Positions 20,222 through 32,575 of a DNA stretch of 64,000 nt are shown piece after piece. The stretch spans positions 1,418,682-1,482,681 of the forward strand of contig NZ_MAYN01000008.1 of NCBI RefSeq assembly GCF_001691555.1, given 5' to 3'. The notes below the pieces were generated by a model. It saw nothing but the letters and a program-made list of their open reading frames with translations, was not told where the DNA came from and made no database searches. Both the position numbers and the translations under genes were made by a program. Every line of letters begins with the position of its first letter. The stretch's first letter is position 1. This DNA is from Pantoea eucrina. GTDB taxonomy: Bacteria; Pseudomonadota; Gammaproteobacteria; Enterobacterales; Enterobacteriaceae.

Positions 20222-20250
20222 ATTGAAATGCGCGGCGGCTAAAATGTCAA
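20222..20250 (-). promoter_or_regulatory. pheM promoter
   Basis: Perfect -35 TTGACA (20245-20250) and -10 TTCAAT (20222-20227) with a 17-base spacer on the minus strand, just after the rplT terminator and 36 bases before pheM. Confidence 0.75.
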
Positions 20251-20271
20251 TCTTTTGCGTGAGTTGCAGGC

Positions 20272-20300
20272 AATAAAAAAGGGAGCAAGCTCCCTTTTTT
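20272..20300. terminator. Intrinsic terminator of infC-rpmI-rplT
   Basis: GGGAGC-AA-GCTCCC (20281-20294) flanked by six As and six Ts, 8 bases after the rplT stop; symmetrical and able to work on either strand. Confidence 0.85.
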
Positions 20301-20307
20301 ACCTGAC

Positions 20308-20673
<366 letters not shown>

Positions 20674-20750
20674 TTAATCATATTCTGTTTTGCCGTTGCT
20701 CTGCTGGCGATAAGCCTTACAGCGCGACAGGCGAATTAAAAAAAATTTAC

Positions 20751-23531
<2,781 letters not shown>

Positions 23532-23720
23532 TTAATATCCTTAAATTGCAGTGGTAAGCCACACGAAAGCCTACATGCAACACTGTATTTGGTGTGTGTA
23601 CCCGGCGTGATGTCAGACCCACATTGTCGGAATGACGCCAGGCGCATAAAGCGGTCAATATGATAACAGCTTTCGCTCTTCAGCAAAACCCGCCGTGCTG
23701 GCTAAGTCTAAGCAAGCACG

Positions 23721-23759
23721 AAAAAAAACCGCCGTGCGGCATAAGCCGGACGACGGTTT
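23721..23759 (-). terminator. ydiY terminator
   Basis: AAACCGTCGT...ACGGCGGTTT with an inner CCGG/GCGG stem and an eight-T tail on the minus strand, 14 bases after the ydiY stop. Confidence 0.85.
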
Positions 23760-23772
23760 ATTCGCATGGCAG

Positions 23773-24534
23773 TTACATTGCGTAGGAGAGCTGAATCGTG
23801 GTTTTGGTATCGGTACGATCGGGCGCAGACTCAGGTGGATTGTTATTCCAGGTCACGTTATAGCCCATTTTCAGCGCGAAGTGATCATTGATCGCGACCT
23901 GCAGTGCCGTTTCCGAGTTCACCGTGGTGTCTTCGCCAAAGCTGCTCAGCACGGAGACACCCTGAATGAATTTTGTCGTATCCGTAAGCTGCCATTGATA
24001 GCTGACTGCGCCATAGCCCAGCGCCTTGGTCTCATGACCACCGTCGTGGAAATCATCATAGCGTACGCCCGGACCAAATTCCGCACGCAGTGAGTGCACC
24101 GGGCCGTTAAGGAGCTGACGACCATAACCGGCAGTCAGCACGTCGCGTGAATCATAACCATTCAGACGATCGCTCAGCCAGCTTGCCTGACCAAACAGAT
24201 AATCAGCGCTGTTCATGTTGTAGCGGCTGCGACCACCAATGTTATACGTTTCAGATGAACGCTCATCGTTGGATGAGGTGTTGGCCGCGTTGCCCCACAG
24301 GCTGTAAGCCATAGAGGTCTGATACCAGGTCATGCTGGTTGAAGCCGTCAGTGAAGAGCTGGTGGTGTTACCGGTCTGCGCAAGGTAACCGGCTGACGCG
24401 CTGCCTTCAAACGGTTGTTTGGCCGTTGAAGGATCATCCATAGACGTAAAGACAGCGTTATCAGCAAAAGCCTGGTGACAAAATGCTCCGGCAGAGAGCA
24501 AGAAAATAGCGGACAGCTTATTAAGAACTTTCAT
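23773..24534 (-). CDS. ydiY: YdiY, DUF481 outer-membrane-type protein
   Basis: 253 residues (E. coli YdiY 252, described as acid-inducible). The signal peptide MKVLNKLSAIFLLSAGAFCHQAFA is followed by alternating beta strands typical of a DUF481 barrel, ending in an aromatic-poor IQLSYAM. The start at 24534 fits the signal peptide; the frame stays open 20 codons upstream but those residues do not. The function of the family is unknown. In E. coli pfkB lies between ydiY and ydiZ; it is absent here. Confidence 0.88.
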   Translation of the reverse strand: MKVLNKLSAIFLLSAGAFCHQAFADNAVFTSMDDPSTAKQPFEGSASAGYLAQTGNTTSSSLTASTSMTWYQTSMAYSLWGNAANTSSNDERSSETYNIGGRSRYNMNSADYLFGQASWLSDRLNGYDSRDVLTAGYGRQLLNGPVHSLRAEFGPGVRYDDFHDGGHETKALGYGAVSYQWQLTDTTKFIQGVSVLSSFGEDTTVNSETALQVAINDHFALKMGYNVTWNNNPPESAPDRTDTKTTIQLSYAM

Positions 24535-24852
24535 TAAAGGTTGATCCGTGCGGCAATTTAAAAACAGGTGAGTCTGCAGCGTTTTTACCGGCAATCAATG
24601 CAATTTACTGTAAGTTTTGTAAAAAATTATGAGACAGCCTCAGGCTGTTCCCTGCACCGGCCAGCTTTTTTACGTTGCAGACGCGTTCATTAACGGCGCG
24701 CATTATAGGTGCCGTTGAGAGAAATAACAGCCCGCCGCGGCCAGGAATTTTTAAGGCTGCTGACACAGCTTTACGTCACTGCTGAACAAAATTCGCTCTA
24801 CGGTGCGGGGTGAACTACGCTGAAATCTGTTTTGTTACAGTGAGGTGAGTAA
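24535..24852. other. ydiY-ydiZ intergenic region
   Basis: 318 bases with divergent promoters. A short inverted repeat ACAGCC-TC-AGGCTGT lies at about 24633-24648. No gene or remnant of pfkB was seen. Confidence 0.5.
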
Positions 24853-25143
24853 ATGAGCACGCTGGACGTTACGAGTTACGTTGTCACTTTTCACTATCAG
24901 GAGTCCGGGCTGGGCGATCTGCAGTCGCTGACCAGTGCCATGGTTAACAGCGGTTACAGCACCACCCTGCACGACGCCGAAGGCCATCCGCATGAACTGG
25001 GAACCAACAGTTTTGGCATTGTCAGCACCCTGAGTCCTGAAGCGGTATCAGAGCAGGCAGCGCGTATTGCAGAGGTTGCCCTGCATCAGTCCCCACAGAC
25101 AGAGGTCACGACGCTGCAGCACTTTTTGCAGAAACCTGTCTGA
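24853..25143 (+). CDS. ydiZ: YdiZ-like protein of unknown function
   Basis: A 96-residue cytosolic protein with a compact alpha/beta pattern; conserved-looking GYSTTLHDAEGHPHELGTNSFG in the middle. Size and location before yniA match E. coli YdiZ. A good Shine-Dalgarno (GAGGTGAG) precedes the ATG. Function unknown. Confidence 0.8.
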   Translation: MSTLDVTSYVVTFHYQESGLGDLQSLTSAMVNSGYSTTLHDAEGHPHELGTNSFGIVSTLSPEAVSEQAARIAEVALHQSPQTEVTTLQHFLQKPV

Positions 25144-25220
25144 TGCGCCGGTAAAACTGGCTTTGCGTATTTTTTGCGCGCTACAATTGCAGCGGTATCG
25201 CGATTAACGAGGAGCCTGCC

Positions 25221-26114
25221 ATGTGGTCAGCCATTAGCCGCCTGTTAAGCGAACAGACTCAGCCAGCAGAGATCACGCAGCGTGAGCCCCTGCCCGGCGG
25301 CGATATTCATCCCGCCTGGCGTATCCGCTATGGCGGGCTGGATGTCTTCGTCAAATGCAACACCCGTGACCGGCTGGAACTGTTCCGCTGGGAAGCCGAT
25401 CAGCTCGATCTGCTGGCGCGTACGCAGACAGTCAGGGTGCCGGCCGTTTATGGTGTCGGTAGTACACGTGACGCCAGTTTTCTGCTGCTGGAGTATATCC
25501 CGCCACAGCCGCTCAGCGCGGAAGCGGGTTATCAGCTGGGGCAGCAGCTGGCACGCCTGCATCAGTGGAGTGAACAGCGCCAGTTCGGGCTCGATTTTGA
25601 TAATAATATTACCACCACCCTGCAGCCCAATAGCTGGCTGCGGCGCTGGTCACTGTTTTTTGCTGAACAGCGTATCGGCTGGCAGCTGCAGCTGGCGGCC
25701 GAACGCGGTGTCACCTATGGCGATATGAACCAGATTATTGACCGCGTTCAGCAGGCGCTGGCTCATCATCATCCACAGCCCTCGCTGCTGCATGGCGATC
25801 TCTGGCCCGCCAACTGCGCAGATAGCAGCAGCGGCCCATGGATTTTCGATCCTGCCTGCTACTGGGGCGACCGCGAATGCGACCTGGCGATGATAAGTTA
25901 TCACCATGAACTGCCGCGCGAAATTATGCAGGGCTATCACGCAGAATGGCCGCTGGCAGAGGGATTTTCGCAGCGCCAGCCGGTTTATCAGCTCTATTAT
26001 CTGCTGAACCGCGCGAATGTGTTTTCCGGCCAGTGGCAGGAGGAGGCGCAGTTTGCCGTCAGTGAGCTGCTTAGCGACGACAAACTGGCGCAGGATGCGG
26101 TCAGACCGGCCTGA
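25221..26114 (+). CDS. yniA: YniA, fructosamine kinase family protein
   Basis: 297 residues (E. coli YniA 286). It is an aminoglycoside-phosphotransferase-like kinase fold. The catalytic loop is LLHGDLWPANC and the metal-binding aspartate is in IFDPACYWGDRECDLAMI; the N-lobe lysine is in DVFVKCN. The family phosphorylates ketosamines such as ribulosamine or fructosamine, freeing glycated proteins. The precise substrate is not shown by sequence. It converges on yniB with a 4-base gap. Confidence 0.92.
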   Translation: MWSAISRLLSEQTQPAEITQREPLPGGDIHPAWRIRYGGLDVFVKCNTRDRLELFRWEADQLDLLARTQTVRVPAVYGVGSTRDASFLLLEYIPPQPLSAEAGYQLGQQLARLHQWSEQRQFGLDFDNNITTTLQPNSWLRRWSLFFAEQRIGWQLQLAAERGVTYGDMNQIIDRVQQALAHHHPQPSLLHGDLWPANCADSSSGPWIFDPACYWGDRECDLAMISYHHELPREIMQGYHAEWPLAEGFSQRQPVYQLYYLLNRANVFSGQWQEEAQFAVSELLSDDKLAQDAVRPA

Positions 26115-26118
26115 TTAT

Positions 26119-26655
26119 TTAAAGCATGCCCAGCAGCGTTAACAGGAAGTAGCCGGCAACAGCAATAATCACGGGCAGGATGTAGAGCGGGAAAATCTGC
26201 AGCAGAATCGTGTGGTGCGGGACGCGGATTTTTTCCTCAAGCTGCGTGCGCGTGCGCCCTTCGCTGCCCTTTGCCTGCTCCAGAATCAGCTGATCTTCAA
26301 TGCCTTCTTTAACATGTCGCGACTGGCGCCACATACGCGCGCCAGAAGCCTGTAACGCCATTCCGATAAAAATCAGCGCATAAATGATCCAGAAACCGAT
26401 ATTTGCGCCGCCGTGAAAATCGGGCACCGGTGAGTGATGCCAGAATGAATTCAGAAATGACGTATTGAATTTAAGCATGTCCACCATGACGTGAATAAAA
26501 TCCAGCAATACGGCATCCAGTCCGGGCTGCTTTACGCTGTGCTGGTATAAATAACCGAGCATGGAAACAATGGTCGACAGCAGTGCAGGAATGAAAATGA
26601 TCCAGCCAGCCACGCGCTTAAGGATGGCGACCTGGCCAGCCTGTTGGTATGTCAT
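26119..26655 (-). CDS. yniB: YniB, inner-membrane protein
   Basis: 178 residues, identical in length to E. coli YniB. Three or four membrane segments: about 15-35 (GWIIFIPALLSTIVSMLGYL), about 75-95 (FWIIYALIFIGMALQASG) and 155-176 (FPLYILPVIIAVAGYFLL), with a charged loop between the last two. Function unknown. It is divergent from hxpB. Confidence 0.88.
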   Translation of the reverse strand: MTYQQAGQVAILKRVAGWIIFIPALLSTIVSMLGYLYQHSVKQPGLDAVLLDFIHVMVDMLKFNTSFLNSFWHHSPVPDFHGGANIGFWIIYALIFIGMALQASGARMWRQSRHVKEGIEDQLILEQAKGSEGRTRTQLEEKIRVPHHTILLQIFPLYILPVIIAVAGYFLLTLLGML

Positions 26656-26800
26656 GCAGACTTCCCTATACAGATAATTATTTTGCCCTAAGTCTACCTG
26701 CAGTCTGCGATTTTTTCCTGAAAAATGCGCGACCTGTCGCGGGCTGGTTTTCGCACGCCGACATGGTATGGTGGCGCAAACCGCTTAAAAGGAGACAGTC

Positions 26801-27469
26801 ATGCGCTATCGTCGTCCGGTATACGCCGCTATTTTTGATATGGATGGTTTGCTGATTGATTCCGAGCCGCTGTGGGATCAGGCTGAAATGGAAGTACTGG
26901 CAAGCCTTGGCGTGGACGTCAGTCGTCGCGCAGAGCTGCCTGATACGCTTGGCCTGCGTATCGATCAGACGGTGCGCATGTGGTATGAGGCGCAGCCGTG
27001 GCAGGGCGTAACGCAGGCCGGGGTTACGGCCCGTATTATCGACCGTACGCTCTCCCTGATAGAAACGCATCAGCCGCTGCTGCCAGGCGTTACTCAGGCG
27101 CTGCAGCTCTGTCAGCAGCAGGGACTGGTGATTGCGCTCGCTTCCGCTTCGCCGCTTGCCATGCTGGAGCGGGTGCTGGAGATGTTCCGGCTGCGGCCCT
27201 TCTTTTCTGCCCTCGCCTCAGCTGAAGCGCTGCCGCTGAGCAAACCTCATCCGCAGGTCTATCTGAATGCGGCGGCAGCACTTAATATCGATCCGCTTAA
27301 CTGCGTGGCGCTGGAAGACTCCTTCAACGGGATGATCGCCTGTAAAGCGGCGCGCATGCGTTCTATAGTGGTGCCGGCCGCCGCACATTGTGCTGATGCC
27401 CGCTGGGCGCTGGCAGAGGTACAGCTGCAAAGCCTGACAGATCTGCGCGCAGAACATTTGTTTAACTGA
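26801..27469 (+). CDS. hxpB: Hexitol/2-deoxyglucose-6-phosphatase (HAD family)
   Basis: 222 residues, the length of E. coli YniC/HxpB. A HAD subfamily IA phosphatase: motif I AAIFDMDGLLIDSEP, motif II LASASPL, motif III lysine in SKPHPQVYL and motif IV CVALEDSFNG. In E. coli it dephosphorylates hexitol and 2-deoxyglucose phosphates and is grouped with YniA and YniB. AAGGAG lies 8 bases before the ATG at 26801. Confidence 0.93.
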   Translation: MRYRRPVYAAIFDMDGLLIDSEPLWDQAEMEVLASLGVDVSRRAELPDTLGLRIDQTVRMWYEAQPWQGVTQAGVTARIIDRTLSLIETHQPLLPGVTQALQLCQQQGLVIALASASPLAMLERVLEMFRLRPFFSALASAEALPLSKPHPQVYLNAAAALNIDPLNCVALEDSFNGMIACKAARMRSIVVPAAAHCADARWALAEVQLQSLTDLRAEHLFN

Positions 27470-27572
27470 CCGCGCGTCGCCTTACGCTGTCGGCCAGGAG
27501 TGTCACTCATCGCACAAAATAATTCACTATTCGTTACAGCGTCACCGTTCTCATTTACTGGATAAATCCCTA

Positions 27573-27592
27573 TACTGGATGCATTGACAGTT
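27573..27592. promoter_or_regulatory. LexA box of ydjM
   Basis: TACTG-N10-CAGTT with the obligatory CTG-N10-CAG spacing, 19 bases before the ydjM start. ydjM is a known SOS gene in E. coli with LexA boxes at this place. Confidence 0.85.
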
Positions 27593-27610
27593 TTGCATCC
27601 AGGTTTAATC

Positions 27611-28198
27611 ATGACGGCCGAAGGCCATATAATTTTTGCGATTGCCAGCGCTATTTTTGCTAAGCGTGCGGAGCTTACGCCAGTACTGGCTGCTGCAGAC
27701 TGGTGGCATCTGGTGCCCGCTACGCTGCTGACCTGCCTGCTGCCGGATATTGACCATCCCCGATCCACACTGGGCCAGCGCTTCCGCTGGCTCTCGCAGC
27801 CCATAGCACGGGCATTTGGACATCGCGGTTTCACCCATAGCCTGCTGGCAGTAGCTATCAGTCTGTGGCTGTTTAAGGTAAACGTTCCGGCAGACTGGTT
27901 TCTGCCGGCGGATGTCCTGCAGGGACTGACGCTGGGCTATCTGAGCCATATTGTTGCTGACATGCTGACGCCGGCAGGGGTTCCGCTGCTGTGGCCCTGC
28001 CGCTGGCGCTTTCGCCTGCCGATTCTCAGGAGCCAGAGCGGAAATCAGCTGGAGCGTATGCTCTGTCTGGCACTGGTGGTGGCGGCACTCTGGTTTCCGG
28101 CTGGCATGCCTGCTTTTGGTGCAAACGGCTGGCCGCAGCAGCTGTTTGATACGCTGCAAACCAGCGTTAACCGGTTAATAAATCCGCAAAACGGCTAA
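27611..28198 (+). CDS. ydjM: YdjM, SOS-induced inner-membrane metal-dependent hydrolase family protein
   Basis: 195 residues (E. coli 196), DUF457/YdjM family. The conserved N-terminus MTAEGH, the DIDHP motif, GHRGFTHSLLAV and YLSHIVADMLTPAGVPLLWP carry the histidines and aspartates thought to bind metal; three or four hydrophobic segments surround them. The start at 27611 is set by MTAEGH; a TTG at 27584 lies inside the LexA box. The reaction is not known; induced by DNA damage in E. coli. Confidence 0.92.
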   Translation: MTAEGHIIFAIASAIFAKRAELTPVLAAADWWHLVPATLLTCLLPDIDHPRSTLGQRFRWLSQPIARAFGHRGFTHSLLAVAISLWLFKVNVPADWFLPADVLQGLTLGYLSHIVADMLTPAGVPLLWPCRWRFRLPILRSQSGNQLERMLCLALVVAALWFPAGMPAFGANGWPQQLFDTLQTSVNRLINPQNG

Positions 28199-28223
28199 AC
28201 ATTACGCCACATTAAACAAAAAG

Positions 28224-28250
28224 TTATAACCCATACTTTTTGGGTATAAG
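28224..28250. promoter_or_regulatory. Dyad upstream of tcyP, candidate CysB site
   Basis: TTATAACCCA and TGGGTATAAG form an inverted repeat (one-base bulge) about 105 bases before tcyP. tcyP is CysB-activated in E. coli, and CysB sites contain TTAT/ATAA half-sites, so this is a candidate; it could also be a weak ydjM terminator. Confidence 0.4.
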
Positions 28251-28355
28251 CCTGCACTTAATTGTGCTGCTAACATCCCTGACATTCTCTGATAGAAATT
28301 TACGTTACGCTATGCCGCCTGCACATTGCACGGCGGCATCTTTCTGGAGTTAAGT

Positions 28356-29747
28356 ATGGATTTCCCTCTTATTATCAACATCGTGGTCTTTGCGGCACTG
28401 CTGGTGTTGCTTAACCGCATTGGCAACCAGAGCTGGAGCCTGTCGAAGCGTGTCCTGACTGGCCTGGTACTGGGCGTGCTGTTTGGCCTGGGACTTCAGG
28501 CGGTTTATGGTGAAAACAGCGACGTGGTCAAGGATTCAATCAGCTGGTTTAACCTGGTCGGTAATGGCTACGTACAGCTGCTGCAGATGATCGTCATGCC
28601 GCTGGTGTTCGCCTCAATACTGAGCGCGGTGGCGCGCCTGCATAATGCCTCTTCACTGGGCAAAATCAGCGTGCTGACTATCGGTGTATTGCTGTTTACC
28701 ACGGCTATCTCTGCGCTGGTCGGCGTTATGGTTACCGGTCTCTTCCACCTTAGCGCAGAAGGTCTGGTGCAGGGTGCGCAGGAAACCGCGCGGCTGAATG
28801 CTATTCAGAGCAACTATGCAGGTAAAGTAGCCGATCTCAGCACGCCACAGCTGCTGCTCTCATTCATTCCTAAAAACCCGTTTGCCGATCTGGCAGGGGC
28901 TAATCCTACGTCGATTATCAGTGTCGTCATCTTTGCTGCTTTCCTCGGCGTCGCTGCGCTGCATCTGCTGCGCGATGACAAAGTAAAAGGCGAGCGTGTA
29001 CTGGCAGCGATTGATACGCTGCAGTCCTGGGTGATGAAGCTGGTGCGCCTGATCATGAAGCTGACGCCGTATGGCGTGCTGGCTCTGATGACCAAAGTCG
29101 TAGCCGGTTCCAATCTGCACGATATCGTCAAGCTGGGCAGCTTTGTTCTCGCTTCTTATCTTGGCCTTGCCATTATGTTTGGCGTGCATGCCCTGCTGCT
29201 GTCGATCAACGGCATCAATCCGCTGCGCTTCTTCCGCAAAGTGTGGCCAGTGATCACCTTCGCTTTTACCAGCCGCTCCAGCGCGGCAAGCATTCCGCTG
29301 AATGTGGAAACGCAGACGCGCCGCCTCGGCGTGCCGGAAGCGATTGCCAGCTTCTCTGCCTCGTTTGGTGCCACTATTGGCCAGAACGGCTGCGCCGGGC
29401 TTTATCCGACAATGCTGGCAGTGATGATTGCCCCCACCGTCGGCATCAACCCATTTGATCCGGTATGGATCGCCACGCTGGTCGGGATTGTTACCCTGAG
29501 TTCCGCTGGCGTAGCCGGTGTGGGTGGCGGTGCCACTTTTGCGGCGCTGATTGTGCTGCCGGCAATGGGTCTGCCGGTGACGCTGGTGGCCCTGCTGATT
29601 TCGATTGAGCCACTGATTGATATGGGCCGTACTGCGCTCAATGTGAATGGTTCCATGACGGCCGGTTCACTGACCAGCCGCTGGCTGGGCCAGACGGACA
29701 AAAAGATTCTGGAGAGCGATGAGCATGCCGAACTGGCGCACCGCTAA
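28356..29747 (+). CDS. tcyP: TcyP, L-cystine/sodium symporter
   Basis: 463 residues, identical in length to E. coli YdjN/TcyP. A DAACS (glutamate-aspartate symporter) fold with eight membrane helices; signature segments are the helical-hairpin [31 protein letters not shown] and the C-terminal [19 protein letters not shown]. It imports cystine as a sulfur source. Start at 28356 (MDFPLI) follows GGAGT; an upstream TTG adds 10 unsupported residues. Confidence 0.95.
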   Translation: MDFPLIINIVVFAALLVLLNRIGNQSWSLSKRVLTGLVLGVLFGLGLQAVYGENSDVVKDSISWFNLVGNGYVQLLQMIVMPLVFASILSAVARLHNASSLGKISVLTIGVLLFTTAISALVGVMVTGLFHLSAEGLVQGAQETARLNAIQSNYAGKVADLSTPQLLLSFIPKNPFADLAGANPTSIISVVIFAAFLGVAALHLLRDDKVKGERVLAAIDTLQSWVMKLVRLIMKLTPYGVLALMTKVVAGSNLHDIVKLGSFVLASYLGLAIMFGVHALLLSINGINPLRFFRKVWPVITFAFTSRSSAASIPLNVETQTRRLGVPEAIASFSASFGATIGQNGCAGLYPTMLAVMIAPTVGINPFDPVWIATLVGIVTLSSAGVAGVGGGATFAALIVLPAMGLPVTLVALLISIEPLIDMGRTALNVNGSMTAGSLTSRWLGQTDKKILESDEHAELAHR

Positions 29748-29764
29748 GTGCTGACTTCAGCATG

Positions 29765-29796
29765 AAAAAGGGCCCGTCTCAGACGGGCCCTTTTTT
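29765..29796. terminator. Bidirectional terminator between tcyP and osmE
   Basis: GGGCCCGTC-TCA-GACGGGCCC with a T run on one side and an A run on the other, in the 65-base space between the convergent genes. Confidence 0.92.
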
Positions 29797-29812
29797 ATTC
29801 TGCGAAACCGGA

Positions 29813-30148
29813 TTACTGCGCAACCTGCGGATCGGTATCGTATTCTTTGCAGCTCTGGAAACCGTAGTTCATCACGCGACCGGTATCGTTGTAGCTGACA
29901 AAATAGGTCTGCATTTTGCCATCACGCTCGCCAATAACGTAAGTCTGGCAGGTGCCGCGCGCGTGCGCCATGGTAACTTCGGTCGAAGCCGGACCAGCAA
30001 TCTGACGTACCTGTTCACGCGTCATGCCTTTTTTCACATCTTTTACTACCGGTTTGGTGACATAACTTTCCGCGCGATCATAAGTGGTACAACCAGACAG
30101 AGCAGCCAGCGTCATAGCGGCAGCGATACATCCCAGCACTTTATTCAT
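29813..30148 (-). CDS. osmE: OsmE, osmotically inducible lipoprotein
   Basis: 111 residues (E. coli 112). Lipobox LSGC with the cysteine near residue 20, then a SmpA/OmlA (BamE-like) fold with [22 protein letters not shown]. Start at 30148 is fixed by the signal peptide; the frame runs 21 codons upstream without support. In E. coli it is sigma-S dependent and osmotically induced. Confidence 0.93.
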   Translation of the reverse strand: MNKVLGCIAAAMTLAALSGCTTYDRAESYVTKPVVKDVKKGMTREQVRQIAGPASTEVTMAHARGTCQTYVIGERDGKMQTYFVSYNDTGRVMNYGFQSCKEYDTDPQVAQ

Positions 30149-30328
30149 TTTTTGTTCCTCATACTTTGTCCATGTCCGAATAAGCCTGGAACACAAATTC
30201 AGATTTATCAACCTGGTGGCTACGTTTTAGATGCGCTTATCGGGATCTCTCTGGCGTAAAAAAGCTGTGCGGCTGCGCCCTGCTCCGTATAATCGCGCGG
30301 TTAACTTTTTACCCGGCTCAGAGGCCCC

Positions 30329-31519
30329 ATGACATCTGCACACCCTAACCGGCTGGTTTACGCCATCACGCTCGGACTCCTCGCGGCGCTCGGACCGCTC
30401 TGTATCGATCTTTACCTGCCTGCGCTGCCTGAACTGGCGCGCGATCTGCAAACGCAGACCTCGACGGCTCAGCTTAGCCTGACCGCCGGCCTGCTGGGGC
30501 TGGGGGCGGGACAGCTGTTATTCGGGCCCATGAGCGATAAATTTGGCCGCATCCGGCCCCTGCTGCTGTCACTGCTGCTGCTGTTTATTGCCTCTGTGGG
30601 CTGTGCGCTGGCAAAAGATATTCATTCGCTACTGATTGCCCGTCTGTTTGAGGGGCTGGCCGGCGCTGGCGGTGCCGTGCTGTCACGGGCCATTGCCCGT
30701 GATATGTACAGCGGACACGAGCTGACGCGCTTTTTTGCACTGCTGATGCTGGTGAACGGCCTTGCACCGGTGGGTGCGCCAGTGCTGGGCGGCGCGCTGA
30801 TGACGATCATGAGCTGGCGCGGTATTTTCATCGTGCTGGCGGCGATTGCTATTTTGCTGATTCTGCTGGCGCGCTGGCAGCTGCATGAGACGCTGCCGGC
30901 CGCGCGCCGTAGCCAGGGTTCTCTTTTTTCTGCCTGGGCGGCACTGGGCCAGGTCGTCACGCACCGCCCCTTTATGGGCTTTTGTCTGACGCAGGGCTTT
31001 ATGATGTCGGGCATGTTTGCCTATATCGGCGCCTCGCCATTTGTGCTGCAGCAGATCTACGGCCTGTCGCCGCAGGCGTTCAGCCTCTGCTTTGCCGCCA
31101 ACGGTTTTGGCCTGATTATTGCTTCACAAACCAGCGCGCGTCTCTGCCCGCTCTGGGGCGAATATCGGGTGCTTAAGGGCGGGCTGATGCTGGCGTTTGT
31201 GGCCTCTGCTACGCTGCTGACAGCCGCACTGAGCGGAGCCGCGCTGCCGGTTATCCTGGTCGCGCTGTTTTTCTCTATCGCCAGTAATGGTGTGATAGCA
31301 ACCACCGCCGCATCGCTGGCAATGCAGAGTCAGGGACATCGCGCCGGCAGTGCTTCTGCGGTCATCGGCGTGACGATGTTTACGCTGGGCGCCATTAGCG
31401 TGCCGGTCAGCGGGGTGGGCGGGACCTCGGTTATCAGCATGAGCGCCACGATATTTGGCTGCTTTATGCTGGCGATCCTGATGTTTACCCTGCTGGCACA
31501 GCGTCCGAAAAGCGCCTGA
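30329..31519 (+). CDS. Bcr/CflA-type MFS drug efflux transporter
   Basis: 396 residues with 12 predicted membrane helices. Bcr/CflA subfamily traits: GPLCIDLYLPALPELA in helix 1, GQLLFGPMSDKFGRIRPLL (MFS motif A) between helices 2 and 3, and the RLFEGLAGAGGAVLSRAIARDM stretch of helix 4-5 (motif C-like GLAPVGAPVLGG follows). These transporters export chloramphenicol, bicyclomycin or similar small compounds by proton antiport; the substrate here cannot be read. E. coli has no MFS gene between osmE and nadE, so this is a lineage-specific addition. Confidence 0.88.
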   Translation: MTSAHPNRLVYAITLGLLAALGPLCIDLYLPALPELARDLQTQTSTAQLSLTAGLLGLGAGQLLFGPMSDKFGRIRPLLLSLLLLFIASVGCALAKDIHSLLIARLFEGLAGAGGAVLSRAIARDMYSGHELTRFFALLMLVNGLAPVGAPVLGGALMTIMSWRGIFIVLAAIAILLILLARWQLHETLPAARRSQGSLFSAWAALGQVVTHRPFMGFCLTQGFMMSGMFAYIGASPFVLQQIYGLSPQAFSLCFAANGFGLIIASQTSARLCPLWGEYRVLKGGLMLAFVASATLLTAALSGAALPVILVALFFSIASNGVIATTAASLAMQSQGHRAGSASAVIGVTMFTLGAISVPVSGVGGTSVISMSATIFGCFMLAILMFTLLAQRPKSA

Positions 31520-31636
31520 TTCAGCAGCAAACCGTCTGCACTCGCCGCCGTTTGGCTTGTTGTTTTGCGGCCAAGGCGTTAGCTTTAGCTGATGTTACGC
31601 ATCATGCCGTCAGGCTTCCGACTTAAGGAGAGGTTC

Positions 31637-32464
31637 ATGTCACTGCAGCAGGAAATCATTCAGGCCCTTGGTGTTAAACCCGCTATCGATCCGCAGCAGG
31701 AGATCCGCGTCAGCGTCGATTTTCTGAAAGCCTATCTGAAAGCGCATCCTTTTCTGAAAACGCTGATTCTGGGCATCAGCGGCGGGCAGGATTCAACGCT
31801 GGTCGGGAAGCTGGCGCAGACCGCGGTCAGCGAGCTGCGTCATGAGACCGGCGATAAAGAGTACGCCTTTATTGCCGTGCGCCTGCCGTACGGTAAACAG
31901 GCCGATGAGCAGGATTGTCAGGATGCTCTGGCATTTATTCAGCCTGACCGTACTCTGGTGGTTAATATCAAAGAGGCGGTACTGGCCAGCGAGCGCGCAC
32001 TGCAGGAAGCGGGTATTGCGCTGTCAGATTTTGTACGCGGTAACGAAAAAGCGCGCGAGCGCATGAAGGCGCAGTACAGCATTGCCGGGATGACCAAAGG
32101 CATCGTGCTGGGCACCGATCACGCGGCGGAAGCGGTCACCGGTTTTTATACCAAATATGGCGACGGCGGCAGCGATGTAAACCCGATCTTCCGCCTTAAC
32201 AAAGGCCAGGGTAAACAGCTGCTGAAAGCGCTGGGTTGCCCGGAACATCTCTGGATGAAACACCCGACGGCCGATTTGGAAGACGATCGTCCCGGCCTGC
32301 AGGATGAAGTGGCGCTTGGCGTCACCTACCAGCAGATCGATGATTATCTGGAAGGAAAAACCATTGATGCCGGGGCTGCGAAAACCATTGAGGGCTGGTA
32401 CACCAAAACCGAGCATAAACGCCGTTTGCCGGTTACTGTTTTTGACGACTACTGGAAAAAGTAA
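31637..32464 (+). CDS. nadE: NH3-dependent NAD+ synthetase
   Basis: 275 residues, as in E. coli. It adenylates and amidates nicotinic acid adenine dinucleotide to NAD. The PP-loop is [11 protein letters not shown], with [20 protein letters not shown] as the second conserved block. The ATG at 31637 follows AAGGAGAGG; a start 15 codons upstream lacks support. Confidence 0.98.
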   Translation: MSLQQEIIQALGVKPAIDPQQEIRVSVDFLKAYLKAHPFLKTLILGISGGQDSTLVGKLAQTAVSELRHETGDKEYAFIAVRLPYGKQADEQDCQDALAFIQPDRTLVVNIKEAVLASERALQEAGIALSDFVRGNEKARERMKAQYSIAGMTKGIVLGTDHAAEAVTGFYTKYGDGGSDVNPIFRLNKGQGKQLLKALGCPEHLWMKHPTADLEDDRPGLQDEVALGVTYQQIDDYLEGKTIDAGAAKTIEGWYTKTEHKRRLPVTVFDDYWKK

Positions 32465-32542
32465 CCTCTCCCTGCGGCTCTCCCTCTGCGGAGAGAGAGT
32501 CGCGCCCCGCTTGCCACTGGCGATAAAAACAGCACGCTGATA

Positions 32543-32562
32543 CACTGTATACAAAACCAGTA
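32543..32562. promoter_or_regulatory. LexA box of cho
   Basis: CACTGTATACAAAACCAGTA: CTG-N10-CAG with the flanking A and TA of the consensus, ending 13 bases before the TTG start of cho. cho is LexA-controlled in E. coli. Confidence 0.9.
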
Positions 32563-32575
32563 AGCGGAGCATTCT

